A stretch of DNA of 64,000 nucleotides from Symbiotaphrina buchneri (taxonomy: Eukaryota > Ascomycota > Symbiotaphrinales > Symbiotaphrinaceae): the NCBI GenBank assembly GCA_001599915.1, contig BCIG01000005.1:452725-516724 (forward strand), read 5' to 3'. Of the stretch, positions 1-11,663 are shown piece by piece (position 1 is the stretch's first letter; each line of letters starts with the position of its first letter). The notes under the pieces are model-generated. The model saw only the letters and a list, made by a program, of their open reading frames with translations. It did not search any database and was not told the origin of the DNA. The translations under genes were made by a program, and so were the position numbers.

Positions 1-1368
1 GAAAGAAGGGAGACATGCATGGCCTGCCTCTTCTGCAGGAAGCCAGGGCTGACACTATCATCCCAGTGGCTCCACAACGCGCGCGCATCATTGCCAATAT
101 TGCTAGCTTGACGTAAGCCTACGAAGGTCAAAACCATTGTGGTGACTTACTTGATCGTCATTAAGCCTACGCCGGTAAGGAGCCCGAGCAGTAGAAACAA
201 CTGATAGAATTCAGTCCTCTTCAGCATTCCAACTCCGCGGATATCTGGATGATGTGAGCGATCTTGGTGATCTTTGCCGTCCTGGTCTGGGAACTCAATG
301 TCCCCGGGATTGGAAGAAGATGACTTGGATATCAAGGAGGATGCTTCGCCTGCGCCCTCTGACTGGGCCTCAGCCGCGTGCTGATCTACATGCGACTGTT
401 CGGCAGCTGCTCCTGACCAACCAGTTTGAAAATAACATGATGCAAACGTGGGACTCACCTATATCTTGAGGAAAATGCGGAGAACTGTACTTTGAATCCT
501 GCGATTTCGTGCGATGTAGTGGGTTCGAATTGGACCGCATATCCGACTGCGACCCAGGTACGACGGAGTAGGCCGGAGAGTGAGGAACCACCCGCAGGAA
601 GAAGAACGATACAAACACGATAGTGGACGTTCCGACAGCGAGGAGAAACAAGAAACTCCCAGTATCATCCGGGAATGCGAATTGGGAAAGTGTGGAGAAG
701 AAGAAGGCGCTGAGTCCAAAGGCCGCCAAAGGGAATGCCGTAGCACTGCCTCTGTGATGTGGCCAGTTCAAGGCCGCTGCGAAGAGATTAGAGGATTCCA
801 CCTAGCAGACCAAGGAAGCATACACGTCTTGATCGCGGCTGCAAATGCCGCGCAGCCGCCCAATCCTGTAAGGAGGGAAAAGAAGCATAGCAGTGGTACT
901 CCTATTGAGCCGGGACCGCCGGTGTAGGCTTTTTGTGTATTAGCTTTGCATTAAAAGAGGAATGTGTCTCCAAACCTTTGTGGATTGGATAATAGCCACC
1001 AAAGAGGGACACCGCCCCCAGAAGCACAGCAGGTCGCGGTCCTTTGTGGTCTACGAGCAATCCAATGGGTATGCCGGCAGCATACATCCCTAGATTGCCA
1101 GCAGCACCCTTATTCCAATTAGCAGACAGCGACGGGACCTGCGCAATCGATCGGGAGCCTACAATGATATTACTCTGTGTGGCGGAAAGTTTCATTCTGT
1201 CCGCGAATTGCGGTGCCCATGCCGAGTAGACATACTGGAGCCTCCAGTTCAGCTATTGATCCCACATTACAGGGGAACACCTCATACGTTTGTCCCGCAA
1301 GCCAGTGATATCAGTGTCGCCGCAACGACCGAAACCACTCTGGCGACTCTCAGGGCCGTTTCAGCCAT
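1..1368 (-). CDS. Nodulin-like MFS transporter (Mch1-type), 3' end off window
   Basis: Likely a monocarboxylate-transporter-like MFS permease of the fungal nodulin-like group; substrate unknown. The start is the ATG at 1368-1366. Exon 1 (1368-1288) encodes a hydrophobic first helix ending in LACGTN. Exon 2 (1234-1163) continues YVYSAWAPQFADRM and joins exon 3 (1108-976) to give SNIIGAAGNLGMYAAGIPIG, followed by the MFS-type GLLVDHKGPRP loop. Exon 4 begins at 928 (AYTGGPGSIGVPL). Later exons give ALNWPHHRGSATAFPLAAFG, typical of this group, then a polar loop of about 100 residues and a further helix near 150-250. The last visible exon (from about 105 leftward) reads NIGNDARALW, a family motif, and continues past base 1. 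All introns are 45-60 bp GT-AG. Family assignment is firm; transport function is inferred. Confidence 0.82.
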
Positions 1369-1904
1369 GATATTCTTGTAGGCTGCCGGTGCGTCAAAGA
1401 TCCAGGGGACAACTACTCGAGACCGACAACCGATGGCAATATGCGTTGGTCCACAATGAGGCCAGGGACGATCTTCAAGGTAGTCAGCCTGCTCCGCGCA
1501 GCTTCACTTGTCTTTGCCGACGACACAGGGTATTATGGAGCCGCCAATTGAAGCGCCGACAAGCTTAAGGACTTGGTGCAGGTCATGACCCTCAAGCTAC
1601 TCTTCTGGCGGTCGTGGTGAAGCCACTTTAAAGGGGGATGAACTATGCTGGGCTGCGACGGAGAGCGTTCGCCGAACTGGAGTTGGGAGATAACGGTGGC
1701 CGAGTCTCCTTGAAACGGGGAGATCCGGTCGGCATCTCCATGCCGGCGTTTAAGCCAGTCGTGGCTTAGTCAGGACCTCGGCGCCATTGCCGCTCCATCA
1801 TTACACCCTCGTTCAAGCCTTCCCCACGTTTCCACTTCACATCGTCACCTTGAGTTGGGAACCATCTGCCAGTCAACACAAACACTACCCTCTAGGCGGC
1901 CACC
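1369..1904. promoter_or_regulatory. Divergent intergenic region, MFS transporter / SERINC gene
   Basis: These 536 bp lie between two divergent start codons and must hold both promoters and 5' leaders. I recognise no gene, repeat or specific binding site here. Confidence 0.5.
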
Positions 1905-3504
1905 ATGGGTGCGCTTCTCTCGATACCATTGCTGGCGCTCCCCAGCCTGGGCACGGTATTGTTATCCTTGCCTTGTCCGATTGTCCGGACCGCGCTGACG
2001 TTGCTACTCTTTACCAGCTCGCAACATTCGGAGCATCCTGCTGTGGATCCATGACCATCGGCGCGCTGTGTAGCATGTGCGGAAAATGTCAGTCGAGGTA
2101 TGACAGGGGTGCCTGCACCCCTTTGGACTTAGCTGACGATGCTTCAGCATTGCAACCCGGATAGCTTATGCTCTTATCCTCCTTCTGAATTCCATCCTTG
2201 CATGGATCATGCTTACGCCTTGGGCCATCAACAAACTTCAACACCTCACACTTGACTATGTCCAGATTCGCTGCGATGGAGGAAAGGAGTGTACAGGCTT
2301 TGCTGCAGTGCACCGCATCAACTTTGCCCTAGGGCTATTCCACGCCCTTCTGGCGCTGATTCTGCTCGGTGTCCGCTCCTCAAAGGATGGCAGAGCTGCC
2401 ATACAGAACGGCTACTGGGGCCCAAAAATCCTCGCCTGGATCGCTTTTATCGTAATGTCATTCTTCATTCCGGATGGTTTCTTCGCAATCTGGGGCAACT
2501 ATTTTGCCTTTATCGGTGCCATAATATTTCTGCTCATCGGATTGATCCTTCTGGTCGATCTAGCCCACGCTTGGGCCGAATATTGCTTGGAGAAGATCGA
2601 ATTCCATGACTCCCGGGGCTGGAGAGTTCTTCTGATTGGTTCCACCTTGGGAATGTACATTGGCTCGTTTGCGATGACCATCATTATGTACATCTTTTTT
2701 GCGCACGGAGGTTGTTCTATGAACCAAGCTGCTATTACAGTAAGTGACTTCGGCTTCTATGTAATTGCTGGTACTAACGGTGGTTAGATCAACCTGATCC
2801 TTCTTCTCATTGTCTCCTTCACGTCCGTACATCCAACTGTACAGGAGTACAATCCACAAGCTGGTTTGGCGCAAGCGGCCATAGTCGCGGTCTATTGTAC
2901 GTATCTTACCATGTCAGCGGTCGCCATGGAACCAGACGATCGAAGTTGCAATCCCCTCGTACGCGCCCGGGGCACTCGGCGAGCTTCGATCATCGTCGGA
3001 GCAATTCTGACGATGCTCACCATCGCGTATTCCACCACTCGGGCAGCAACTCAAGGACTTACACTCCGAAGCAAAGGCAACAACTCCTACTCTCAGCTTA
3101 ACGCAGAAGCGTCCGAGCACGGTCTGGTGGACACTCAGCCTAATACACGCCGGGAGATGCGTGCTGAGGCACTGCGAGCAGCCGTACAAGCCGGAAGTTT
3201 GCCAGCAAGCGCACTTGATGAGAGCGATGATGAGTCGGAAGACGGCGATGCAAAAGTCGACGATGAAAGGGGAGTCACACAGTATAACTACTCCCTGTTT
3301 CACGTCATCTTCTTCCTGGCGACCACTTGGGTTGCGACCCTACTGACGATGAATGTCAATGAGGACAAGTCTGGTGATTTCGCACCGGTGGGCCGGTCGT
3401 ACTGGGCTAGTTGGGTCAAGATTGTCAGCGCCTGGGTCTGTTATGCAATCTATGGCTGGTCGTTAGTCGCGCCTGTCTTGATGCCTGACCGGTTCGGTTA
3501 TTAG
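1905..3504 (+). CDS. tms1: SERINC/Tms1 family multipass membrane protein
   Basis: SERINC-family proteins are polytopic proteins of the Golgi, endosome or vacuole membrane linked to serine-lipid biology and phospholipid scrambling. Four exons: 1905-1955, 2018-2097, 2148-2739, 2788-3504, giving 479 residues, the usual fungal length. The start has a good context (CCACCATGG). The N-terminus MGALLSIPLLALPSLGT joins a Cys-rich segment (FGASCCGS..., CSMCGKCQ) and then the conserved TPWAINKLQH region. About ten hydrophobic segments follow, including FFIPDGFFAIWG. An acidic loop (DESDDESEDGD) lies before the last helices, and NYSLFHVIFFLAT and SYWASWVKIVSAW are family signatures near the C-terminus. 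Exact cellular role in this fungus is not shown by the sequence. Confidence 0.92.
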
Positions 3505-3980
3505 TTGGTACTTATCTCCCCTAGCAAGTTGTCGGAATTTTCATAACGTCCTGGGCGTTGCACCGTGGTTTAGCAAGTTCGAGGTCTCCAACGCATTGGC
3601 GGTGTAAGAGAACGGCTGGATACTAAGGTACCGCAGATTTAGATGGTAGTTATGAGCGAAGTGCCTACAGTTGTAAGCTAATAATACTTCTGTATCAACA
3701 TGTTAAACTTCATGACGCTGTGCCGATGCTAGTGCTATGCACTCAAGCTTCCAATCCTAAAGCCATCTCAAGCCACACCCGAGCTCAAAAGCTGGTGCGG
3801 TGCTCCCCGCGTTTCCAGAGCTCAACTACGATTTAGCGCGGGCGCCATATAGTCGCGGTCTCCAACTGCCCATACTCTATGGTTTTTGTGTCGCCACGCC
3901 GAGAGTACCTCAACAAAGCTGAGGAGGAATCCTTCGTAGCATCTGCTACCCGTGCGGAACTTTGAAGATGATGGCGTAGG
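3505..3980. other. Intergenic, SERINC 3' / PMS1 5'
   Basis: 476 bp between two genes on the + strand. It must hold a terminator and the PMS1 promoter. It is relatively A/T-rich around 3650-3720, and I see no gene or repeat. Confidence 0.5.
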
Positions 3981-6900
3981 ATGGCCTCCATCAAGGCCAT
4001 CGAGGGCCGATCAGTCAGTTCTCGCCCTCCAATTTGCGCCATGGAGGGATTCATGCTAATGTTCCTTCAACGTCAAGATACACCAGATACAGTCGGGGCA
4101 GGTAATTGTTGACCTGTGCTCCGTCGTGAAGGAGCTTGTAGAAAACAGTTTGGACGCGGTGGCTTCTTCAGTGGGTATGAACAATGCTCCAACATGGATG
4201 AATCCTCACTGCCTCGGCGCTGACGGTTCCTGGTAGAGGTGCGCTTCAAAAACAATGGCCTCGACTCCATCGAGGTGCAAGACAATGGGATCGGGATAGC
4301 TCCGGAAGACTATGAAACCATCGGTATATCCCATATTGATGGCTCCCTCCAGATGGGATAGCGGTATGCTAAACGCCTTCAGCGCTGAAACATTACACGT
4401 CAAAGCTTTCCAAGTACTCCGATCTGGATACTCTGCAAACCTTTGGGTTCCGTGGGGAGGCGCTGTCTTCATTATGTGCGCTCTCGAAATTTCACATTGT
4501 CACCGCACGGCAACAAGATGCTCCGAAAGGAGCCATGCTCAGTTTTGAGACTTCTGGGAAATTGAAGGATTCGCAGATCGTGCCTTCTCAGAAAGGCACT
4601 ACAGTGTCGGTTGAGAGTCTGTTCTACAACCTCCCTGTGAGGCGGAAGGAGCTCGAGAAGAACATCAAAAGAGAGTACGGAAAAGTCTTAGGACTGCTTA
4701 ATGCATATGCTTGTATAAGCACAGGCGTCAAATTCACCGTTAGCAATCAGGCTAGGAATGGGAGGAAAGCGACCGTCTTCTCCACAAAGTCGAATCCAAC
4801 CACAAGAGAGAACATTGCAAATGTCTTCGGAGCGAAAACACTCCAAGCCCTGCTTCAAGTGGATTTCGACCTCGAGCTCAGGCCGAGAAAAGGACCGAAT
4901 CAGTTGGCTGGTGGTGGATCTTTGGGTACGTCAAGCCATGTCCGTGTAGTGGGTCACATATCACGGCCAATATACGGTGAAGGTCGGCAAACCCCTGATC
5001 GGCAGATGTTCTTCGTGAATGGTAGACCGTGCGGTCTCCCTCAAGTGGCAAAGGCAATCAATGAGGTGTACAAATCGTTCAATGCCACCCAATCTCCGTT
5101 CATATTTGCTGATATACTTATGGACACTGATTCATATGATGTCAACGTTTCCCCGGATAAACGAACTATACTGCTTCATGACCAAGCGGCCTTGTTGGAA
5201 TCTCTAAAGGAAGCTGTAACGGAGCTCTTTGCAGCGCAGGATCAAACTCTACCACAGTCTCAGCTTTCTACAGCGAAGCTGCCATTTTTCAAGCAGCTAA
5301 CCATCCCCCACAAGAAGACAACTGAAATACAGGTTGAAAATGCAAATGTGGAGGATAGCACAGCTGAGGAGGAGGTCAGTCAGGAAGGATCAAAGTCAGA
5401 GGGTCTCGACGAATCCATAACCCCAGCTGTTGCTGTAACTGCAGCAACCCAGCGAGAAGGGCAAGTGAGTGGGCTTATCAGCGCTTTTTTAAGTCGGAGG
5501 ACGACAGATCGCAGTGAGATCCGCAAAGTTCCCTCCAAGCCGGAACAGCGGGGGATATCAGAAAAAGAGAGGAGCCACGATGACGTTATCAGAAAGATTG
5601 ACGACTATGAGGAAGAAGCGGCTGACGCCAAGGCTAATGCTGTGAACAAGAGGGTCAACGATCTGCCTGACTTAGTGAGGGATTTTAATGATCGATTTGC
5701 TAAAAAAGAACAAGAGATGTTCGAGGAGAGCGAGCAATCTGCCTCACCGAGTGGCGGGGGAGAAGACCCTATAAGAAGCATTGTCTCAACACCAGCCCGT
5801 GGCCCCGTTGGAATAGTACAAAACGCCTTTGATCGCATGCGCCCGAAGCGTTCACAGCCTGAGGAAGCTACCATCACCATTGGTACAAAAACTGTCACTT
5901 CCCCAATTGGAACTCCCCTGCGGAAAAAACAGAGGGTTGACATGACAGGGACAGCACCTCCTGGTCATAAACAGAGCAAAAGCCGTACTCCACAACATAG
6001 CCATTTCAGCAGACGATTACTCGCCTTTAGTGCACCTGGTTCTCAAGGTGAGAGTGATTACGGAGAAGAACTATCTGCGTCCGAAGACGATGATTGTGAA
6101 GACCGGAATTTCTCTGACAAGGATGAGGAACAGCATGTGCCCGGAGATGACGAAGATGATGATGGTGCTGGAATAAATACTGCACTTCATTCCGTTTCCC
6201 GTAATGATTATCCGCGTTTCGGAAGTCCTTCTGACTCAGCTTCTGCCGGGTCTCCTGACGATGCCTCTGATGATGAGTATTTCGACGAGGGCGATAAGAA
6301 AGCTAGAGAGGAAGCAAGAGTTCAAGAGCTAATCCAGGTGGCACAGGAGGCAGCGCGGCCACCAACGCAGGTCAATGATGCTCGCGCTTCTGCCATCTTG
6401 CAAGGCGCCGGTAGAAGGGATGTCACTACTCCGCTGTTACAGACGATCAGAACTTCATGCCGCAGCATAGGCCGCGAGTCCGCCACATTTGGACATGCAT
6501 TCAAGCGTTACAACAACTCCAAATTACACGAGGAGAATTTGATTGAGCAGGAACAGCAACAGCCAGAAGCTATTGAAGATCGCCTGTCTCTGACAGTCTC
6601 GAAAGAAGATTTTGGGCGTATGAGGGTTATAGGCCAGTTCAATTTGGGGTTTATATTAGCAGTGAGGGAAGGGGCCCACAAGACTTCTTACACAGGTGAT
6701 GAACTCTTCATCATAGATCAACATGCATCTGACGAAAAATATAACTTCGAACGACTGCAAGCGGAAACGGTGGTGCAGAACCAGCGATTAGTCAAGCCTC
6801 GTGCGCTGGATCTCACCGCCGTCGAAGAGGAGATCATTCTCGAGAACTTCGTTGCATTGGAGAGGAACGGCTTTCTCGTGCAAGTGGACCAATCAGGGGA

Positions 6901-7321
6901 GGAACCTGTCGGGAGGCGTTGCAGGTTGATCTCCATTCCCATGAGCCGTGAGGTGGTGTTTGATGTCCGCGATCTGGAAGAGCTGCTGGCTTTGCTGTCT
7001 GAAAACCCTTCAGGGTCCGCGTCCGCTGCCGCCACGCGACCCAGTAAAGTCCGAAAGATGTTTGCTATGCGAGCCTGCCGCTCGTCCATCATGATCGGGC
7101 GTACTTTGACCCTGAAGCAGATGCAGAAGGTGGTGAGACACATGGGCGAGATTGACAGACCCTGGAACTGTCCACATGGCCGGCCGACCATGAGGCATTT
7201 GATGAGCCTGGAGGATTGGGACAGCTGGCAAGAAGGAGACGGCATTGTGGGGTTGGGCGGCAATGGTGACCAATCCGCAAGAATGACTGACTGGGGGGAA
7301 TATATCAGCTCTGAGAGATGA
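3981..7321 (+). CDS. pms1: DNA mismatch repair protein PMS1 (MutL-alpha endonuclease subunit)
   Basis: Partner of MLH1 in MutL-alpha; it nicks the daughter strand during nuclear mismatch repair. Exons 3981-4013, 4078-4174, 4237-4323 and 4383-7321 splice to 1051 residues. The N-terminus MASIKAIEGRS continues IHQIQSGQVIVDLCSVVKEL. GHKL ATPase motifs are VENSLDA, DNGIGI and TFGFRGEAL, within the first 110 residues. A long acidic, low-complexity linker (about residues 320-790) separates the C-terminal dimerisation/endonuclease domain, which retains DQHASDEKYNFE, ACRSSIMIGR and CPHGRPTMRHL, the metal-binding motifs of active PMS1/PMS2. The first intron donor is the weak GTCAGT. Three introns fall in the first 400 bp and none after. 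All catalytic motifs appear intact. Confidence 0.95.
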
Positions 7322-7648
7322 TATCTCAATACGTCATAATGCTTACGAACCGGCAGGTATTGTATTCTAGATGTCGGTGATTTTCAGCATAGATGATGGC
7401 ATTGCCGGTCCTTGAGGGATCTCAAGCTTATTGCTACAGGAAGCAGGACTGCGTAAGAGGTGGGCCGGTCGCCGTCCAGTCTTAGCATCTCGACTCAAGC
7501 TCTCGCTCTGATTTGAGAGTACGGAGATACGCAGCTGGGGCAGGTTCGGAATCTAGCATGGCCCGTCCATTCGCACGATAGACGTTTACAGGGAAACAAA
7601 AGGTTGAGATGTTAAAACATGCCAGTACAGATTCCTGTGGAATTTACT
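7322..7648. terminator. Convergent 3' region PMS1 / SEC62
   Basis: 327 bp between two stop codons on opposite strands. It should hold both polyadenylation regions. No other feature was recognised. Confidence 0.4.
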
Positions 7649-8867
7649 CTACTCGTCCTCCAGCTCTTCCACTCGAGGAGCAAGATGTTGACGGGAAGTT
7701 GCAGCGCTCGAAGGTATCGAGGGAGCCGTCCCTGATGGAGAGGATTCCGAAACTTTAGACGAGGAATCAGTCGCGCCATCACCCTCGACTGTTTTCGGCG
7801 ACTTCTTCTTGCGCTTCTTTTTCTCCTAAAAGACGAAAGGCTCAGCAAGAACCATATCAAGGGATAATGATCAGATCTCACCTCCTGCCAACCCCATACA
7901 GGCCTGAAACTGTCAAAGAACCCGACGTCTTCAAACAAATTCGGATATAGCCACAGGCCGGGCGGTACAAGAAACATCGTCACGACGAACAATATCAGGC
8001 GGAAGATAGCCATGGCGAAGAATAATCCAATGAGCCCGAGTAATCCCATACTGAGGTACCACACTCCTAGGCGCAATTTCGACGGCCACAGTGGGAACAT
8101 GACCACAGTCATGAGCAGGACTAGGGCTCCAACAGCGTAAAGCTTCTGCTTCAATTGAGGTCCCTCATAGAGCCAAACATAATGCAATTCATCGCGAACG
8201 TCTTGTTGCTGCTCAATCTTGACAGTCCAAAGGCCCTTGATCCTTTTTTGTGGTTTTGCGTGAGCGTGGCCCTCATGCGGGTCGATCTTTGTGACACGGA
8301 GGGCAAGGAATGAGAGTGGAAGGAGCTTGAAGACGTTCTCCGCCGTTGCTCGATCAGTCACCGGGGGAAGAAGCGGGTTCTTCGCCGATGCTTTCTTGTA
8401 ATCTTCCGACTGCAGGGCACGCAAAGCACGTTTGACTAAAAACTGATGAGCAAGTATGTAGAGCACGCACAAGAAAGGCCGATGCTACCTTTGAACATAT
8501 CCTTCCTCTGTCCATTCAAGATGCAGGTCCTGGACTTTAAGTTCTGTGAGCGTAACCACTTGGCTACAGCCATCCCCTTGGGGTCTGGAGGCCCTTGAGG
8601 ATTGATGGGCACCTGCTGCCCTTGCGAGGGAGGTTGTTGGGTCCGTCCGGCCTGCTGTTGTGCTGCGTGTTGACGAGCGGCTTGAGCCTTGAGATGTTCC
8701 ACATATTGCTGCACGCTCATGTTATTTTTTGCTGCTTCTGCAGCAAGCTGCTGCTGCATCAGCTGAAGCTGCTGGGGGGTGATTTGTTGGCCAGGTTGCA
8801 TCGGCTGCGGCGTAGGAGGCGGCGGCATGATGAGCGAGTTTGCGCGGTTCCTAGAGAGTTGCGACAC
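7649..8867 (-). CDS. sec62: Translocation protein Sec62
   Basis: Subunit of the ER Sec62/Sec63 complex, which supports post-translational protein import through Sec61. Three exons (8867-8489, 8435-7882, 7825-7649) give 369 residues. A Gln/Pro-rich N-terminus precedes the conserved KWLRSQNLKSRTCILNGQR segment, which joins across intron 1 to DMFKVKRALRALQSEDY. Two adjacent hydrophobic helices follow (KLYAVGALVLLMTVVMFPLW and about LGLIGLFFAMAIFRLILFVV), then WLYPNLFEDVGFFDSFRPVW, diagnostic of Sec62. The tail is Lys-rich (EKKKRKKKSP) and then Ser/acidic. The alternative start Met14 at 8828 would remove a short N-terminal extension. It is divergent from MTC6. Confidence 0.95.
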
Positions 8868-9458
8868 TAGATGGAAGTACAGGATCTAGCGGTATCCCAA
8901 CAGAGGGCAATTGTGTGTCTTCGTCAATGTAGAGGGAAGCAAATATAATCGCTTGCTTGCTTTGCTTTCGTGGGGTTTGCTGTGCTGCAACAGCACTGAC
9001 AGTACAGGTAAGACTTAGAGGACAACGAAGCGCCAGACCAGTTAACTTCGTACAAGCTGGCGAGCTGGGCTACCTTTAGACTTGCACCACTTAAAAGTAG
9101 GTACCTAGTCTGGGTACAAAGTAAATCCGACGCGCGTGGAACAAAAGAACAAAAGCCAATATAATAATGGCAAGGTAATCAAATTCAGGCGCCTGCGCTT
9201 TACCCAGAAAGGATCAATGCGATCTGATTGATCTCGACTCGGAGAGCTAGGTAGAGTCACGTAGGCGCACCTCACAGCGACAGCATACGGTAAAGGTGTA
9301 CATGGAAGGAACGATACCTACATGCGACTTCGAATTTCCGTCATTTAGACGACCCAGGCGAGCCGATCTTCGCAGCGGACAGTGCCCAGTATGATATCGG
9401 TCGTCACTGTTGGAATGGACTGAGGGTGCATCTGTCTCATCATCGACCCTAGCTATCA
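8868..9458. promoter_or_regulatory. Divergent promoter region SEC62 / MTC6
   Basis: 591 bp between divergent starts. It contains a TAGGTACCTAG palindrome near 9099-9109, one of the recurrent GGTACC elements in this window. An open frame at 9247-9555 on the minus strand looks like chance. Confidence 0.5.
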
Positions 9459-11522
9459 ATGTCCGCCAATACCACCTACGATCCTGATGCCGATGCCGTC
9501 CCCTCCACGCCCTGGAATACTGCCTTTCTGGTAGCTCTCTCCGATCAAAGTTCAAGCTTGCCTACAAGACACATTCTGACGTTTCCTTGAATAGTCACAA
9601 CGCGACGTCTCCTTACAGATACCGGTCAATTTTGTCACTCAGCCCGAAATCTCGTTGACTGCGGGCTGTTTTGCCAATGGCATCTATGATATCGCCGCGG
9701 CGTCGAAGTGCCTCTCGAATCTGCTGTCCTTGGGCTTCACCAGGTTCTACATCGACGTCTACTGGGATAGCAGCCGCCAGCAATGGAGCTTCTGCCCAAT
9801 CTCTTTTCCTTTCTCGACATCTTCAACCTCTCAGAGTTCGACCCGGGCAACGGCGGCGGCAACTAGTACTATAGAGGGTCTCTCTTCTGCACAGATGACT
9901 ACAGCCAGTGGGTCGGCCACTGCTCTTGAATTGAGTACGCCAACAACTGGAAGCTCGACACCAAGTAGCAATGCGGCTCCTGCACGTATGGAGAGGCAGC
10001 AAGCGTCTTCAGTTGCTTCGGCCGACAGCCCGTCAAGTGCTTCCGCAACTGGTTCACCTAGTCCAACGAGCACAAGCATGACGCCATTAACAACGGGAAC
10101 GGATGGTCTACTCGCTGCTGGACGTTATACATGTTCCCCGACTATTGACATCACATTTTTCACAGATGTACTGTCTAGCTTTCTGGCCGACACCGAGACG
10201 ACACTAGCTGCTCGTCTCATAACGTTGATCTTGAATATTCATGCCACGGGAACAAGTTCTTCGCCAGAAGCACCTCCTTCAGTACCCTCTTCCATGCCCT
10301 CGAGTTCGCTCTCTTTGGGCACGCTCCTCCAGGGTAACCTCACCGCTTATATATACACTCCGACCCAGTTACATAGTGACCGGGCAGACTTGAATAGCTC
10401 CTGGTATAGTGTTGAAACAATCGGACAGCCAGACCCTGAGTACTACACGACAGAAGTCGCCACGGATCAGATCCACTCAACAAGGGATGGGTGGCCAGGG
10501 GAAGGCTATATCGAGTTCGTTCATGGGCGTAGACTGCTTCTAGGCTGGGGCTCCATCGACCCACAAATGACCAGTTACAACTTCACGGCCGACGAAGGCG
10601 TGGTATTCCCCCAGGGAGAGCTGCAGAAACACGCTAATATAACGATAACAAACCAAGGGAGCATTAGCCAGGGTTGCTTCTACGATCCAGATACGACAAG
10701 CCTAGACCAAGTCAACTCTTCTTGGGCATATTCCTACATACCCGACGGTTCTACTGGATCCTCAAATGACTCCTCTAACCTCATTTCAACCATGACGGCT
10801 TGCGGGATCTCCCCTTGCTACAATTCGACCTCCTTCAATGTCTCGGCCGACGCCAATGTGACTTTTTATGAGAACATCACTTATAGTGCGATGTGGTCCT
10901 GGGCGCCAGATGAGCCGCGCAGTGCTTCCAATGACAGTGATGGGACCTCTGACTCCCTCTTCCGCTGCGCTGTCATCGACCCTTCTCTTAACGGTCGTTG
11001 GCGGGTAGGAGATTGTTCTCAACGGTATTATGCAGCGTGCCGCAACTCGTCTGGGCCTTATGACTGGTATATCACCAGCTATACCGTATCATACTCTTCA
11101 GCTTCGGATGCTTGCCTTTCCAATAGCTCCTTCAGCGTCCCGCGCACCGGGCTGGAGAACAGTTATCTTTCCTCTGCAATTCGCGCACGGCGTGACTCAA
11201 GCACAGATGAAAAGCCGGTCTGGATAGACTTCAACTCACTCGCTGTCGAGGGATGTTGGGTTACCGGCGGTGAGAATGCGACCTGTCCGTACTACACGGC
11301 AGACAAGTCTATCAGGGAGAGAACCGTGCTCGTCCCGACGATCGCAGCGGTTATCGTTTTTGTTATCACTGGGTTGACATTGTTTGTCAAATGTAATGCC
11401 AATAGGCGGAGCTCACGGAGAAGAAAACGGGCAGAAGGAGGTTGGGATTATGAGGGGTACGATAACTTTGTGTTTTCAAGCAGGACTACGCTAACCATGC
11501 CACTGGCAGTGTACCATCTTGA
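9459..11522 (+). CDS. mtc6: Maintenance of telomere capping protein 6 (Mtc6)
   Basis: Mtc6 is a membrane glycoprotein genetically linked to telomere capping in yeast. Exons 9459-9530, 9595-11456 and 11510-11522 give 648 residues. The start ATG at 9459 and intron 1 (GTAGCT...AATAG) yield PSTPWNTAFL joined to SQRDVSLQIPVNFVTQ, matching the family's N-terminal QRDVSL motif. The luminal body is rich in Asn-X-Ser/Thr sites and Cys and contains a C-type-lectin-like stretch (CSQRYYAACRN). One TM helix lies near the C-terminus (VPTIAAVIVFVITGLTLFV), followed by a basic tail. Splicing at 11457/11509 ends the protein EGVPS-stop; without it the frame reads on to 11826 with unlike sequence. Telomere function is known only from yeast genetics. 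Confidence 0.87.
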
Positions 11523-11663
11523 CATTTTGCTGGGAAGTCCGCACTATCCTAAACATCCGCTTTGGCCTTCGAACCCCCCACTTCCACGTATATCTTGGCC
11601 AAAAAGAAAGACGCCATACCACACTCGTCATCAAGAATCAATAATGCGTCTCCAGTGTCTTCA

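Noticed and set aside
6718-7329. 203-codon minus-strand frame opposite PMS1
   Set aside because: Antisense shadow of the conserved endonuclease domain.
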